A DNA stretch of 64,000 nt from Arion vulgaris (GCA_020796225.1 CM036775.1:6810893-6874892), one strand, 5' to 3'. Numbered from the stretch's first letter, positions 21,417 through 31,645 are shown. The notes: generated by a model not told the origin, from the sequence alone. A program made the numbers and translations.

Positions 21417-21981
21417 ATCTTGACCCGTGTGTTTACTCTTTGTCTTCTCTGGTCGATCTGAGAGTGTGAAAAAATGTGGTTACTGTTGTGTTTGGAGGAT
21501 GGGGTCCCGGTGTTGAACCTACCTGGTTTCGACCTGTAAATATGACACCGACCGGAGTAGTGTTGGTTGCATATCTTCGGTTGGTGGTGATGCACGTTTT
21601 TATTCCCGTGCCGCTTGGGCATGCATCTTCTGACTTCGACGGTTGAGATTTCATTTCTGGAATCCTCCTACCATAGGCAGATTGTATTTCTCGGCTAAGG
21701 GTTTTGATACCCCAGACCGCCGTATTTAACACATAACGAAAGCGGCGTGTCGGTAGCGATTGCAATTCTGATCGGTCACCATCGTACTTCCGAGTCGCTT
21801 AACTACACCACAAAACATATCCGTGAATAACACAATATATGCTGCGACCAAATGAAGGAAAAGTAGTAATCCAGGCCACGGAAGCAAGATGAAGTGATCA
21901 AAATTTATTGCTGATGTTAACCGATACGTTCGCGCCATCAGCGCCATTTGTAAACCGGAAGTTCCCTGCTCAAAAAGCAAT

Positions 21982-22485
21982 GTATTTTCTTATCTTATCT
22001 TATCTTAACCACATTTGCCATGAAGCGTCGTGGGAGAGTTAGCTTCTAACTTGTGCTAGGTGTGTTGCGCTTGACGTTGTCAGTCCATGCTTTCGCAGGA
22101 CTCTGAGATGTTATCTATCCATCGTGTTCTTGGCCTGCCTCGTGCTCTGCGCCCTGAGCGTCGATTATTGTAGGCACGTGATGGTAGTAAATGTGGTTCC
22201 ATTCTCATTAGATGGCCGAACCACTTGATTCTTGCTTCTCGATGTACTGTATGCATGGTATAGTACCAACGATGCTTCTGATATTCTCGTTTCTCACTCT
22301 ATCTCTCCTTGTAACGTTGACAGTTTTTCGTAGACATCTCATTTCACATGTGTAATCTTTCTTTCTTGTGTCTTAGTCAGGGGCCATGTTTGGCACTGAT
22401 AGCAGAGAGTTGGAATAAATATGTAGTTTATCAGTTGTCTTTTGACTGCCATGTTAATGCTTGGATGTTTTAACAGTGGTGACAG
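21982..22485 (-). mobile_element. RTE-like LINE F', 3' half
   Basis: Inverted copy of LINE F 41945-42445, beginning with the TTATCTTATCTTATC tail and running through ACCACATTTGCCATGAAGCG to GTTTTAACAGTGGTGACAG. The element continues at 24215 after a 1.73-kb insertion. Decayed. Confidence 0.85.
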
Positions 22486-22763
22486 TGTAGCAGTTTACCT
22501 GGTACAAGGCCCCAGGAAAGTTTGACAATAAAGAAGAGTAAGGAAAAAGAATAATTCTTTCTAAAGAGATAGGACCATTAATAATGGTCTGAATGAAAAT
22601 ATCTCAGTGCTACAGATCTCTGTTACGTATATCAAAGACTAGTGGGACTGTCTCTTCATAAACTAATTTCGTGTTCACAAAGATAACGAATTCAATAACA
22701 CATCACAGAACTGTTTACAGGTTCGGGTATCTATTTAATGGAATGCAATTCTCTCTCACCTTA

Positions 22764-23215
22764 GTTAGTTAGTTAGTCTTTCCTCTTGGACCTGTGGGCG
22801 GCGCATAGGGCAGAGGTCATAGCTCTCCATGTCTCGCGGTTCGTTGCTATCTGTTTTAAGTCTTTAATGTTTACTAGGCCCATCGTTGAGCCTTCTCTGG
22901 TGATGGTTCTACGCAGAGTCTCTCTTGGTCTTCCTCGTTTTCTTTTTCCCTCTGGTGTCCATATGAGGGATTGGTAAGGAAGTCTTCTCTCATCCATTCT
23001 AAGTGTGTGGCCGATGTAGTTCCAGCGGCGCTTTGTTATAAAATTTGATACATTTTCTTGCTTGGTCTCTTGTCTTATTTGTGTATTGGGTCTGACATCT
23101 GACCATTTGAGGTTCAGTATTCTTCTAAGACATTTATTCTCAAAGTTATCTAATTTTCTTTCTAGAGCTTTTGTTGCTTTCCAACTCTCGCATCCATATT
23201 TCTCACATCATCTGA
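22764..23215 (-). mobile_element. SR2/RTE-like LINE 3' end, TTAG-repeat tail
   Basis: Minus strand: SLIWTPEGKRKRGRPRETLR, RTITREGSTMGLVNIKDLKQ, ATNRETWRAMTSALCAAHR; upstream in other frames CLRRIL, KWSDVRP and RRWNYIGHTLR. This is the standard end of a large RTE-like group (WTPEGKR+RGRP...DR..WR..V.ALCA). The tail is TTAGTTAGTTAGTTAG as written on the plus strand. It is nested in the 22486-24214 element. Confidence 0.85.
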
Positions 23216-23577
23216 GAGCAAAAACTACAATAATAAACCCTTCTTAGGTCCTCAAGACAAAGATATCAGAATAAAATATGATTTCACAACTAACAGTTCT
23301 GTTTCATCGTCAATTAAGACACACGTAGTATTTATCTAAAAGGCACAATTCCTTAGCTACAACTCACATTAACTTGCTTCCTTCTCTACTATAACTGGAA
23401 AATCCACTGTCTCTATGAATTCACTGCAAGGTAACCAAGTAATATTACAACAAGTTAAACTACAATAGTTCTTTACCTTAGCAGCATTGCGTAAGGAATT
23501 CTAAAGTCATCCAAACTTCTGTCTACACGAAGTTGGTTAGTACTCTGCTGAAAAGTCTGTCATCTAGTTGTCTTGTA

Positions 23578-23745
23578 TCTGGTCATCAGTTATCTGGTCA
23601 TCAGGAATCTGGTCATCAGGAATCTGGTCATCTGGTCATCAGGAATCTGGTCATCAGGAATCTGGTCATCTGGAATCTGGTCATCTGGAATCTGGTCATC
23701 TGTTCATCAGGAATCTGGTCATCAGGAATCTGGTCAACAGTTCGG
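23578..23745. repeat. 15-bp minisatellite (AGGAATCTGGTCATC)
   Basis: Eleven or so units of (A/T)GGAATCTGGTCATC, with shorter TGGTCATC pieces. The 15-bp period keeps every frame open and gives spurious ORFs. Confidence 0.93.
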
Positions 23746-24218
23746 AACAATCATGATTTGTTCTGAGATTGTCCCATTGAAATCATAACATGTCTAGTTG
23801 GGTGTTCGCAACATCATCAAATGTTCCTCTATCATTTAGAAGTTCTATTTTTCTTCGCTGGAAAAATCATGTCGTTTAGTAAATCTTCTCTCTCTCTCTA
23901 TGTTCTTCGCTCAAAGTTTTCTGCCTAATGTCATACCTCTTCGAGAGCTTATTCACAACTGTCTTTAGTCCTAACTAAAACTCGCTTAAATCCAACGGAC
24001 AAACAACCACTGCCCTCCCTGGTCTCGAGATATCGGACTTCAGGAGTCTCGAATCTCCCGGGATAAATCACGGGCTCGAGTTTGAATACTTTATTGGTCA
24101 ACACTTGATCTAGTAAACAAGTCATTCAAATACTAATTTTGGTCAAGGCCGCCAAGTGCAAGTACGGGACTCGGCTGACCGCTTATATTCGTAGATAATA
24201 GTGGAACTGTTACAACAG

Positions 24219-24612
24219 TTGGTATGTCACTGCGTTTGCCTTCTGACATCTTGTCTCGATTTCTCTGTCTATCTTTCCATCTGCTTTGAATATACTCCCG
24301 AGATATTTGAATTCTGGATTCTGTTGTATTTTGACATTATTCACGTGTATATTTAGTTAACCTGTTGACCTACTTATTGTCATGACTTCTGTTTTGGAGG
24401 TGTTAATTTTCATGTCATATTTTTCGCATGTCGCTTGCATTGCATTTATGTGTTGTTGAAGTTTGTGTTCGTTGTTGTAAATTATACTCTGATCATCTAC
24501 AAAGAGTAGTTCGTTTATTAAATTGTATTTGTTATCGAGGTTGTTATCTGACTAGGTTTCCTCCGTTATCCTGTCCATGTATATATTGAAAAGTATAGGC
24601 GAAAGCACACAT
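24219..24612 (-). mobile_element. RTE-like LINE F', RT part
   Basis: Inverted copy of LINE F 41570-41945: GGTATGTCACTGCGTTTGCC, then TCATGACTTCTGTTTTGGAG, ending CGAAAGCACACATCCCTG. It covers the region encoding SSGVRQGCVLSPILFNIYID and ELLFAEDQS in F. It is cut at 24612 by a hAT element. Confidence 0.85.
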
Positions 24613-24703
24613 CCCTGCCAGTGCCGGATTAGCAGCGCGGGGCCCTGTAGCAATTTTAGCGCGGGGCCCTAGGTTTGTATGATAATAAAATAAAACACAA
24701 CTT

Positions 24704-24967
24704 TTACAAACAAACTTGTCTCGATATAATGTGAGCAAATTTAGAGATAGCACTAGACAAACCAATTTCTCTAAGTAAATTACATTCAATGTTCATTAAG
24801 GTGAGGTTATTTAGACGATCTTGTCCCATCATATTTCTTAACTCACTTGTTATACGCTTTAATGTTGAAAAAGAACGTTCTCCGTTGCAGTTAGAAATCA
24901 TTAAAGACAAGTAAATTTTCAAGACTATTTCTACATTTGGGAAACACGACTCTAATGAATTTTCCAT
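24704..24967 (-). pseudogene. hAT C-terminal dimerisation domain
   Basis: Open for 87 residues: CNGERSFSTLKRITSELRNM then GQDRLNNLTLMNIECNLL, the signature ERSFS.LKRIK..LR..M.Q.RL..L.L..IE of hAT transposases. Without the catalytic part it cannot transpose. Confidence 0.88.
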
Positions 24968-25176
24968 TATTAGTTTATAAAATTGCAGTTCAAGAGCCTC
25001 ATGCTTTTCGTTGCTAATAGCAGCAGCTACATTAATTTAAGAGTTCAGTGAACTGCATAAGTTCGTCGCTTAAGCTTTCTTCCAAATCCTCTTGGTAAGA
25101 GCTGACAATATTTGAAGTTCTTTTCAAGATCTCTTCCTCTGTAATAGATTTTAACTGAGTATTCCAAATACACCAG

Positions 25177-25377
25177 TCACTCTATGGTACAGCCTAAATC
25201 AATCACTTTGCAAACAAAACAGAACAGTTGTCCTTTAGTTTCTGTATAACACAACCAATCTCTCACGTGAGTTTTGTTCTGTTGGTGTATGCGTGTATGT
25301 GAAAACGACTTTCGACAAAATCGGGATTGTTTTTTTATCGTATGGTTTTTTGGAGTTTTTTTAAGACATGAAATCAC
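25177..25377 (-). pseudogene. hAT TTF-type zinc finger fragment
   Basis: FCRKSFSHTRIHQQNKTHVR and DWLCYTETKGQLFCFVCKVI resemble the N-terminal DNA-binding finger of ZMYM1-like hAT proteins (REWL.YS...G..YCF.CKLF). A stop follows shortly, then C-terminal sequence. Confidence 0.8.
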
Positions 25378-25699
25378 TGTTCATATGTTGCACTTCGCTA
25401 CTTTCTTTCACAATCCAATAATCTCGATTGCAGTTGCTTGACCATTCACCAATATCGTTGGAGTACATTTTACGTTCGTTGTGTTTTTGGATTGTAGAAG
25501 ATGTTACATTGGAAGCATGTGCTGTGCTTTCTGCCTCTCTTTGGCTTGAAGATGATATGGCTAAATTGGGAGGACTAGCTAGCTGTACATTCGACTTCAG
25601 TTTGTCTTGTGGAAAGTGTGACTACATCGTGAAGAGTTGCTGATCTTAATGGTAATATTGGTAATGATGATTCTTCTATAGCACTGTATTCATCTACTA

Positions 25700-26035
25700 T
25701 ACAGTGAGACGCGACTTCTGTATTTTCTGCTTCGATTTCGTGTGTAGTAGATCATCAATAGTGTGTAGGAGAACTGAGCAGAACTTTGCCCTAACGTGCA
25801 GGAGGTCATCATTAGCATCATATAGCTTGTCCTGAGCAAAATTTTGCCACTCCAACATTCATCCGGAATTCCTCTCTCTCTTTTATAGACCAGATGTTCC
25901 GCCTATGCAACCGTCATGCTCAAATCATCAGTTACATCCTGATTCCATCGTCTGATGTGTATCCATATTCTTCTCTTTACCGGTGTGCCGCCTTGATTGA
26001 TGGTCATTTCCAGTCCTTCGTGTTGTTTTATATGT
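25700..26035 (-). mobile_element. LINE 3' end of RTE-like type
   Basis: Broken minus-strand frames give EYGYTSDDGIRM and WSGKILLRTSYMMLMMTS, paralleling W*RSAQDKLF / LRTSYLMRITTW at 61420-61480. Short and frameshifted. Confidence 0.5.
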
Positions 26036-26039
26036 CCAA

Positions 26040-26165
26040 AAGGCCCGCCTGTTCAGCGTGTTTGTTGCGCGTTGGACTACGGGTGACAAGCTCCCTGTGA
26101 GTGCGGATTCAATTCCACGAGCTGGCAGAAGAGCTACAGATTAGGCGTACATATTCGTGTCCAGT
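26040..26165 (+). mobile_element. tRNA-derived SINE, family A, copy 2
   Basis: Starts GGCCCGCCTGTTCAGCGTGT, A-box-like GTTGCGCGTTGGACTAC, B-box-like GGATTCAATTCC, then GAGCTGGCAGAAGAGCTACA. Same head and start of body as the copies at 475-673 and 36140-36346, but opposite strand and 3' truncated. Confidence 0.7.
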
Positions 26166-26305
26166 TGTCTTCTGGAAACATGTAATGGAGATGTTCCATT
26201 GTAGTTACTGTCTTCACTAGATTAGACGTAACAATGTACCTAATCTATTGCACCAGAAACAAATAAAAACAAGAAATCAGAAAACAAAGACAGTTTATGA
26301 TATCA

Positions 26306-26331
26306 TTTATTTCACATTGACATCTTTTATT
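26306..26331 (-). promoter_or_regulatory. Poly(A) signals after the putative terminal exon
   Basis: On the minus strand AATAAA occurs at 26331-26326, 37 nt after the stop codon at 26368, and again at 26311-26306. The position suits 3' processing of the exon at 26368-26535. Confidence 0.55.
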
Positions 26332-26367
26332 TACAAGTCATCGGTCACTTTTGTCTTAAATGATATC

Positions 26368-26535
26368 TCAGTCAATTTCGTCAAACGTATTTAGCGACAC
26401 AGAAATTGCCAACTTTAGCCCCGCATTGCCATGTGATAAATCGGATTTGCGCATTGTCCAAAATAGTTTGTAAGGCAGACCAAGTTCGAAGTCAGAGTCA
26501 AGTTCATCATCTGTATCATTTTGTGACACGTCAAC
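26368..26535 (-). CDS. Putative terminal exon of a host gene (exon B)
   Basis: Preceded on the minus strand by an acceptor-like TTTGTTGTATCCTGATAG, then 55 codons in phase 0: VDVSQNDTDDELDSDFELGL, PYKLFWTMRKSDLSHGNAGL, KLAISVSLNTFDEID, stop, and poly(A) signals. It resembles no transposon family I know. The acidic start matches exon A' (31526-31645) in its first codons (SDVSQ / VDVSQ) and in its upstream intron, so the exons are related by duplication. Product unknown. Confidence 0.6.
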   Translation of the reverse strand, partial: VDVSQNDTDDELDSDFELGLPYKLFWTMRKSDLSHGNAGLKLAISVSLNTFDEID

Positions 26536-27156
26536 CTATCAGGATACAACAAATAAAACTAGAACATTTATCATCATCATGTGTTAGTTATAGAACGAGT
26601 TTTATAAATTCTCTCAACAATTATCTGACATTTTCTCTATATTTCTATTTCAGAAATTCTGTCTTTCATCTCTTCCCTTACAACTCCTAACGGAGCACAG
26701 GCCTTCAACAAACTTCTTCCAGAACTTCCTCTTTCTTGCTATCCATTCCAATTTGTTTCACATCTTGCCTATCTTTTAATATCAGTTTTGAGCTCTCTTC
26801 TCTAGACATTTCTAGACATTTCTCTGCTCCTCATTCCCTGTGTGTTCTAAAACAGTGCATGTCTTGCAATGCTTTTGGTTGCTGTCTCAATGTCTGTCCT
26901 ATCCTTCCAGCATCTTTCCATAGCTTTTTCCACTGGAATCTGTTTAATTCTTTCTATGAGTGTCTTTCATCTCCCATCATTTTATTTTATTACAGATACG
27001 TTCTCACAATCTTCCTCTACAACATCCTCCCACATTTCAATCTTCATTTACTTTGATAGTTTTTCTAGATCATCTTTACAATAAAGAAAGATAAAGAAGG
27101 AGACAGATATCAGCAGTAGGTTGGCAACAGTAGAAAGACATCTTGCGGATCATATA
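26536..27156. other. Intron-like AT-rich region
   Basis: The part next to exon B (to about 26660) is similar to the introns next to 27564 and 31645 (ATCATCATCATGTG, ACAATTATCTGAC). The rest is T-rich and unrecognised. Confidence 0.4.
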
Positions 27157-27415
27157 ACGACTACTGTGAACTAAACGAGAGTGTGACGAGTGTAAACTAA
27201 ACGAGAGTGTGACAAGTGTAAACTAAACGAGAGAGTGACGAGTGTTAACTAAACGAGAGAGTGACGAGTGTAAAATAAACGAGAGTGTGACGAGTGTAAA
27301 CTAAACGAGAGAGTGACGAGTGTAAACTAAACGAGAGTGTGACGAGTGTAAACTAAACGAGAGTGTGACGAATGTAAACTAAACGAGAAAATGACGAGGA
27401 TAAACTAAACATTGA
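27157..27415. repeat. 26-bp minisatellite (GAGAGTGTGACGAGTGTAAACTAAAC), copy 1
   Basis: Nine or ten units of CTAAACGAGAGTGTGACGAG plus TGTAAA. It lies at the same relative place in both copies of a tandem duplication (see 31042-31490), where it is longer. Confidence 0.93.
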
Positions 27416-27448
27416 ATGTTTGGTCAGCTAGAACTACTGAACGTTTAC

Positions 27449-27564
27449 CTGTATTGGAGACTTTACAGTAATAGGTGATTCGAATGTGTGGGTTTGGTTA
27501 TCCCCAATGTTTGAAAAACCATCAGATTTTAAGCCAGCAACTGGATTTGTTTGTGAATCTCACT
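27449..27564 (-). pseudogene. Decayed copy of host exon A
   Basis: Same acceptor (TTGTATCCTGACAG) and donor (CAG/GTAAACGTT) as the intact exon at 31526-31645, but a one-base deletion near the start leads to a stop. About 85% similar by eye. Confidence 0.6.
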
Positions 27565-28169
27565 CTGTCAGGATACAACAAAATAAAACACAGTTATCAT
27601 CATCATCATGTGATAGTTATAATTAATTCTCTCAACAATTATCTGACCTCTTCTCCTAATTTTATTTCAGTAATGTTCTCCTTGATATCAAATACGTTTA
27701 TTTAATTCAAGATATGAACACGGCGCTGGAGGAGGTGGGACAACTGGTTAGATGTAGTGTTTGTTTTATATGGGCTGTGATGAAAGCGATGTTCTATAAA
27801 GTACATGCTACTTGATGATGATAGTGATGATGTGTCCTCATCAGTGTGAGCAGGGACATTTATCAAAGTGAACTAGGTTCAGGAACAAGACAACTTGGCA
27901 ATAATACCTATATCGTTCACAGTTTACATAGTCTAGCATTTTCTATAGAGCTTTGCCATGATGTCCATAGTTTGCTCTAATATTATTGCTAGAAAAAAAT
28001 GCATCATTTAGTTCCGACTTAATCTTATCTTGAATGACATCTAAAACACATCAGATGATATAGCTTTGAATTACGTTGGAGGTTCAATACATCTCCCCCA
28101 CCCAGCCCCTCCCCATTACTTTGAAAATAAAACCCATAAATACTAGTGTATTGAGCACGCAAATGTATA
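27565..28169. repeat. Duplicated non-coding segment, copy 1
   Basis: Nearly collinear with 31646-32236 (for example TCCTTGATATCAAATACGTT and CTAGCATTTTCTATAGAGCT). It is part of the tandem duplication. It contains TCA/TGA simple repeats and no supported gene. Confidence 0.75.
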
Positions 28170-28424
28170 GGCTCTCTTTCTCTCTCTCGCGATCCCAGCT
28201 TAGATTGATGTACCAGATTCCCCCATAAATTCTGCTGTTGTTTTGAAAACTCTGTCTCTCCGTACAGTTTTTCATTTAGCTCGGTATTGTCTAGCCTGGT
28301 TTCGTTTCTACTATTACTGTCTGCTTGCATTAAGCAGTCTTACAGTAGGTGCTCTGCCGTCATATCTGCCTTCTCGCAGTGGCACAGGCTAGTTGTGCCA
28401 ATATTAAATTTGATGTAAACGTTG
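28170..28424 (-). mobile_element. 3' end of RNase H LINE (family L), copy 1
   Basis: Matches 32237-32480. It has a (GA)n-type 3' tail at 28172-28190 and a zinc-knuckle region with CHCEKADMT-like coding near 28370. It is interrupted at 28424 by retroposon X and resumes for 50 bp at 29739-29788. Confidence 0.75.
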
Positions 28425-29748
28425 ACCGAGTCTTTTCTTCTTCTGCTAACATTCTTCACGGCCAATTTGATCATTCTTATTGTGATGAGCATTGGTCCAC
28501 TGGCAAGAACGGAGTGATCTACGTCGGGACGATTGTGCGCCCATGGTGACTAGGCCCGCCCGTCCGTTTTCTGCCAGCTTTTGATTTACTAGGGTGAACT
28601 TTCCTTAGAACGATCCTTTCGGATCTACGCCTTTTCGATCAACTTTGCCGTATATTTGGGCTTTGTGATCTACGCCAAGACAGTGAGTTACGCTGCTTTA
28701 CCCGTTCTGACTGAGAATATTTCTCGGGCTTGTCAGCTTGTCCTCGGACGGCGTCTTACTCGTATAAAACACCGTGTAAAGTATCGGCCTTCGCCAATGT
28801 TCAGGACCTGGGCTTCCTGTTTGATCCGTACATTGTCGGCCTTGCTTTACCGACAATTTGAGTTTGATCCGGGGAAGGAACATTCTCAGCCTTTTCTAGA
28901 CGCGTATCGGTACGTGGCAATTTGCAATTTACCTCGAAAGCACTGGCATGGGACCGAGTACAAACAATGTAGAGGGTCGTTTCAGTGGGCACTATAAGCG
29001 TAACTGAGGATTTTGCGCTCGCCGCCATCACCCGCCCCAGTTATTCCGGGGATGTTAGTTACGACTGCAATCGAACCTTGCCCAGTTGCCCCAAGGCTGG
29101 CAGTTCCTTTAGGCATCACCAACCTCAGTTCTTCCGGGGATGTTAATTTTAATCGCACAGTACCTTGCACGGTTTTCCAGGGCGGGTAGTTTCGTTATGC
29201 ACTAAACGCAACTTGTTCTTTGCGCTCGGCAAACCTTGCCCAGTACATGTATCTGCACCAGGCTACCAATGCGGGTCAGCTGCAATCTTCTCTCGCACCA
29301 ACACGAGGGTAGACTTTCATTCGTTACGGTCCTGTCTTATTTATTCTTGCCGACGGGCTGGCAATGTTTGCCCCTCCTCAGGGCTTCGAGCTTCGCCCGC
29401 TGGGCATACGTTTGGTCACTGGATGCACCTCTCATCCATGTCTGAGTCGTTTCGTTGCTGTTTCTTTGCGTTCAGGGACTTGGGCAATATCTTGTTGGAC
29501 ATCGGTCAGGAGAATTGTGCATTTTATTTGTATGTATCTTTATCGTCTTACCGTAATTGCACTGCTACCACTACCAGTAGTTTCCTCTCCCGATCCCTGC
29601 CCCTCTTAGCCAGACCAGAACCAGAGTCTGTTTCCAGGGTCACCGCGTGGAGGTTGGGGGCAGGGTCTTGGTTAACGCGCCCCTCGCTAACCCTGGCTCA
29701 TGTTACCACCATGACCTCATGACCCTTTTTGACCCCTTACCGGAGTCT
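28425..29748 (-). mobile_element. Retroposon X, copy 1, with TSD
   Basis: On the minus strand it starts GGGGTCAAAAAGGGTCATGA (29736), passes GTTCCGGTCTGGCTAAGAGG, carries a direct repeat with CCCGGAAGAACTGAGGTTGG, and ends AAGAATGTTAGCAGAAGAAG. It lies between ACCGAGTCT (28425-28433) and ACCGGAGTCT (29739-29748), and the duplicated locus at about 32490 has the empty site. No long ORF. A second copy is at 46589-47890. Confidence 0.8.
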
Positions 29749-29788
29749 GTTAAGGCCAGTACGGAAGCGGAATATGACAACTTGTTTG
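29749..29788 (-). mobile_element. LINE L fragment beyond X
   Basis: GTTAAGGCCAGTACGGAAGC and GGAATATGACAACTTGT match 32499-32538. The match stops at 29788, which is the tandem-duplication junction. Confidence 0.75.
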
Positions 29789-29789
29789 C

Positions 29790-29888
29790 TATATGATACA
29801 TCGGATGTTTGCATTGTCTAAAATAGTTTGTAACGCAGACCAAGTTCGAATTCAGAGTCAAGTTCATCATCTGTATCATTTTGTGAAA
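29790..29888 (-). pseudogene. Decayed partial copy of host exon B
   Basis: Minus strand reads SQNDTDDELDSEFELGLRYK, LF, stop, TMQTSDVS, matching exon B at 26433-26523 with a nonsense change (TGG to TAG). Its downstream end is the duplication junction. Confidence 0.7.
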
Positions 29889-29892
29889 AACA

Positions 29893-30376
29893 CGTAATTA
29901 CAAAGTACTGTAATTTTTACAAATTACAAAAACAATGTCAAATACAGCAACGTTTCGACCAACAAGGCCTTTATCAAGCAAACGAACAAACAAGAGTGAC
30001 AAATTAAAATGAAACACAAATGGACGACCAAATACAAACTTACCAGCTTACCAGCCAGCATAGGACTACTAACTTTGACAGAGTAAAACTTATCTTAACT
30101 TACCACCCGCATAGTTCTCTTGTGAAAAATGTTTTATTCCGTCATCTGTCTATCCTTAGGTCAGATCCTGAGACCCGTTCTGTCTTCCCCAACTATCCTT
30201 TGGTGGCTTACAGACGGGACATAAGTTTTAGGGATATGTTGGTACACAGTCGCATTAAGTCCAATATCCAGACTCATTTTGGCACTGTTCAGTGTGGCCG
30301 TCGGCGTTGCAACACGTGTGCTTATGTGATACAGTGCGCGCACTCTATCTTTTCCTTTAGGCACGTTTCTTATTGA
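29893..30376 (+). mobile_element. Penelope-like element fragment
   Basis: Left arm in inverted form (CAGCAACGTTTCGACCAACA, GGCCTTTATCAAGC), joined near 30040 to the ORF linker: RTTNFDRVKLILTYHPHSSL, VKNVLFRHLSILRSDPETRS, YPLVAYRRDISFRDMLVHSR, CGRRRCNTCAYV. This equals 17390-17650 of the larger element but stays open for 118 codons. RT and GIY-YIG are deleted. Confidence 0.85.
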
Positions 30377-31036
30377 CGATGGGCTTGACTGTGCCTGTTC
30401 TGCCTCACTCCTTGCAATCTCAAGGTCTTTTTCAAGCTTCTGAACCTCTGCTATCCAGTATGGCTTGTAATCCTTTCGTGCGCCTCTAGGATGGTTCCCG
30501 TGCCGCTTTAAGGATTGTTTGTGACAGTTCCTTTGCCACGGATCGCATGTTTTCTTTTGTGCATGCTGATACGTTCAACATTGACACCAGTCAGTGCCCC
30601 ATACTGTTTCCCAAATTTTCTTTCTTGTAGTTCCACCGTGGCAACCAATTTTGGGCCTGGGTACAACATTAAGGTTTACCTGCATGTTGACCTGTCTATG
30701 GTCGCTATCTCCTAGCTGCTTGGTAACAGTACGGACTGTTTTTGTGGATAGATCGCTTGTTGCAAAGACCAAGTCTGGGGTATGTCGTATGCCACCTTCT
30801 AGAGTAGAAGTTTCAGGATTGTCTGGGGCATTGATGAGGAACAGGTTGAGGAACTATTTCCCAGTCTTCCACTTCTACGCACTCTGCTGTTTGTTTCGAG
30901 GTAGCCTCTACGTTCCGAGTGACTGCTAAAATCACCGACGACAATGCATGCTGTATAATTGATATTCATTGCATCGAGTGACAGCGAGATGTCACTTGGG
31001 CAATATAGGTTGTACAGAAGAATCTGCATTTCGTAA
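30377..31036 (-). mobile_element. I-like LINE C endonuclease fragment
   Basis: Inverted copy of 55965-56610: TGTGCCTGTTCTGCCTCACT through GAAGAATCTGCATTTC. The minus strand encodes ILLYNLYCPSDISLSLDAMN, VVGDFSSHSERRGYLETNSR and VFATSDLSTKTVRTVTKQLG. The catalytic-region GDF and SDHR are visible across frames. It abuts the Penelope fragment directly. Confidence 0.85.
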
Positions 31037-31041
31037 TTAAA

Positions 31042-31490
31042 TATATAACAACTACTGTGAACTAAACGAGAGAGTTACGAGGGTAAACTAAACGAGGTAT
31101 TGACGAGGATAAACTAAACGAGAGAGTGACGAGTGCAACTAAACGAGATGTGACGAGTGTAAATTAAACGAGAGAAAGACGAAGGTAAAGTAAACGAGAG
31201 AGTGACGAAGGTAAACTAAACGAGAGTGACATTGGTAAACTAAATGAGAGTGTGACGAGGGTATAACTAAACGCGAGAGTAACGAGGCTAACTAAACGAG
31301 ACAGTGAACGAGTGTAAACTAAACGAGAGAGTGACGAGTGTAAACTAAACGAGAGTGTGAGGAGTGTAAAATAAACGAGAGTGTGACGAGTGTAAACTAA
31401 TCGAGAGAGTGACGAAGGTAAACTAAACGAGAGAGTGACGAGGATAAACTAAACGAGAGAAGTGAGAAGGACGAGGATAAACTAAACATT
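31042..31490. repeat. 26-bp minisatellite (GAGAGTGTGACGAGTGTAAACTAAAC), copy 2
   Basis: About seventeen degenerate units of the repeat at 27157-27415. The start (ACTACTGTGAACTAAACGAG) is shared by both arrays. Confidence 0.93.
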
Positions 31491-31525
31491 GAATGTTTGG
31501 TCAGCTAAAGCAACCGAACGTTTAC

Positions 31526-31645
31526 CTGTATTGGAGACTTTACAGTAATAGGTGTTTCGACTGTGTTGGCTTGGTTATTACCAATGTTTTGAAAAATACC
31601 ATCAGATTTTAAGGCAGCAACTGGAGTTGTTTGTGACACGTCACT
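31526..31645 (-). CDS. Putative internal host exon (exon A')
   Basis: Minus strand: acceptor TTTTGTTGTATCCTGACAG, then 40 codons in phase 0 (SDVSQTTPVAALKSDGIFQN, IGNNQANTVETPITVKSPIQ), then donor GTAAACGTT. Phases match exon B (26368-26535), so A' could splice to B across the decayed copies. No domain recognised; low complexity in N, T and S. The decayed twin is at 27449-27564. Confidence 0.55.

Larger units (their letters stand above)
18405..21970 (-). mobile_element. I-like LINE H, endonuclease and reverse transcriptase part
   Basis: On the minus strand, about 21970-21420 is a 5' leader without a convincing ORF1. The endonuclease starts near 21416, and RT runs from about 20250 to 18650. 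It continues beyond the Penelope insertion into RNase H (15216-16095). The order EN-RT-RNH-CCHC is that of the I superfamily. Two internal tandem expansions and many frameshifts show it is long dead. Confidence 0.85.
22482..24218. mobile_element. 1.73-kb inserted element with TGTARCAGTT ends and ACAG TSD
   Basis: LINE F' is interrupted exactly between GGTGACAG and TTGGTATG. The inserted segment (22486-24214) starts TGTAGCAGTTTACCT and ends in the inverse of TGTAACAGTTCCACT. ACAG is present on each side (22482-22485, 24215-24218) and once in the uninterrupted LINE F. TG...CA ends and a 4-bp TSD fit a solo LTR or a Ginger-like DNA transposon. It has no coding region of its own and contains a LINE 3' end and a minisatellite. 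Confidence 0.7.
24617..25655 (-). mobile_element. hAT transposon with internally deleted transposase
   Basis: Minus strand from about 25640: NDIGEWSSNCNRDYWI, a TTF-type zinc-finger stretch VRDWLCYTETKGQLFCFVCK, then (after a deletion) NIVSSYQEDLEESLSDELMQ and the dimerisation domain SNCNGERSFSTLKRITSELR and NMMGQDRLNNLTLMNIE. This is the ZMYM1/DUF4371-like hAT layout minus the catalytic core. The terminus CAGTGCCGGATTAG lies at 24618. No partner terminus was found on the other side. Confidence 0.85.

Noticed and set aside
29165..29722. 185-codon plus-strand ORF
   Set aside because: It is antisense to retroposon X; copy 2 of X does not preserve the frame.
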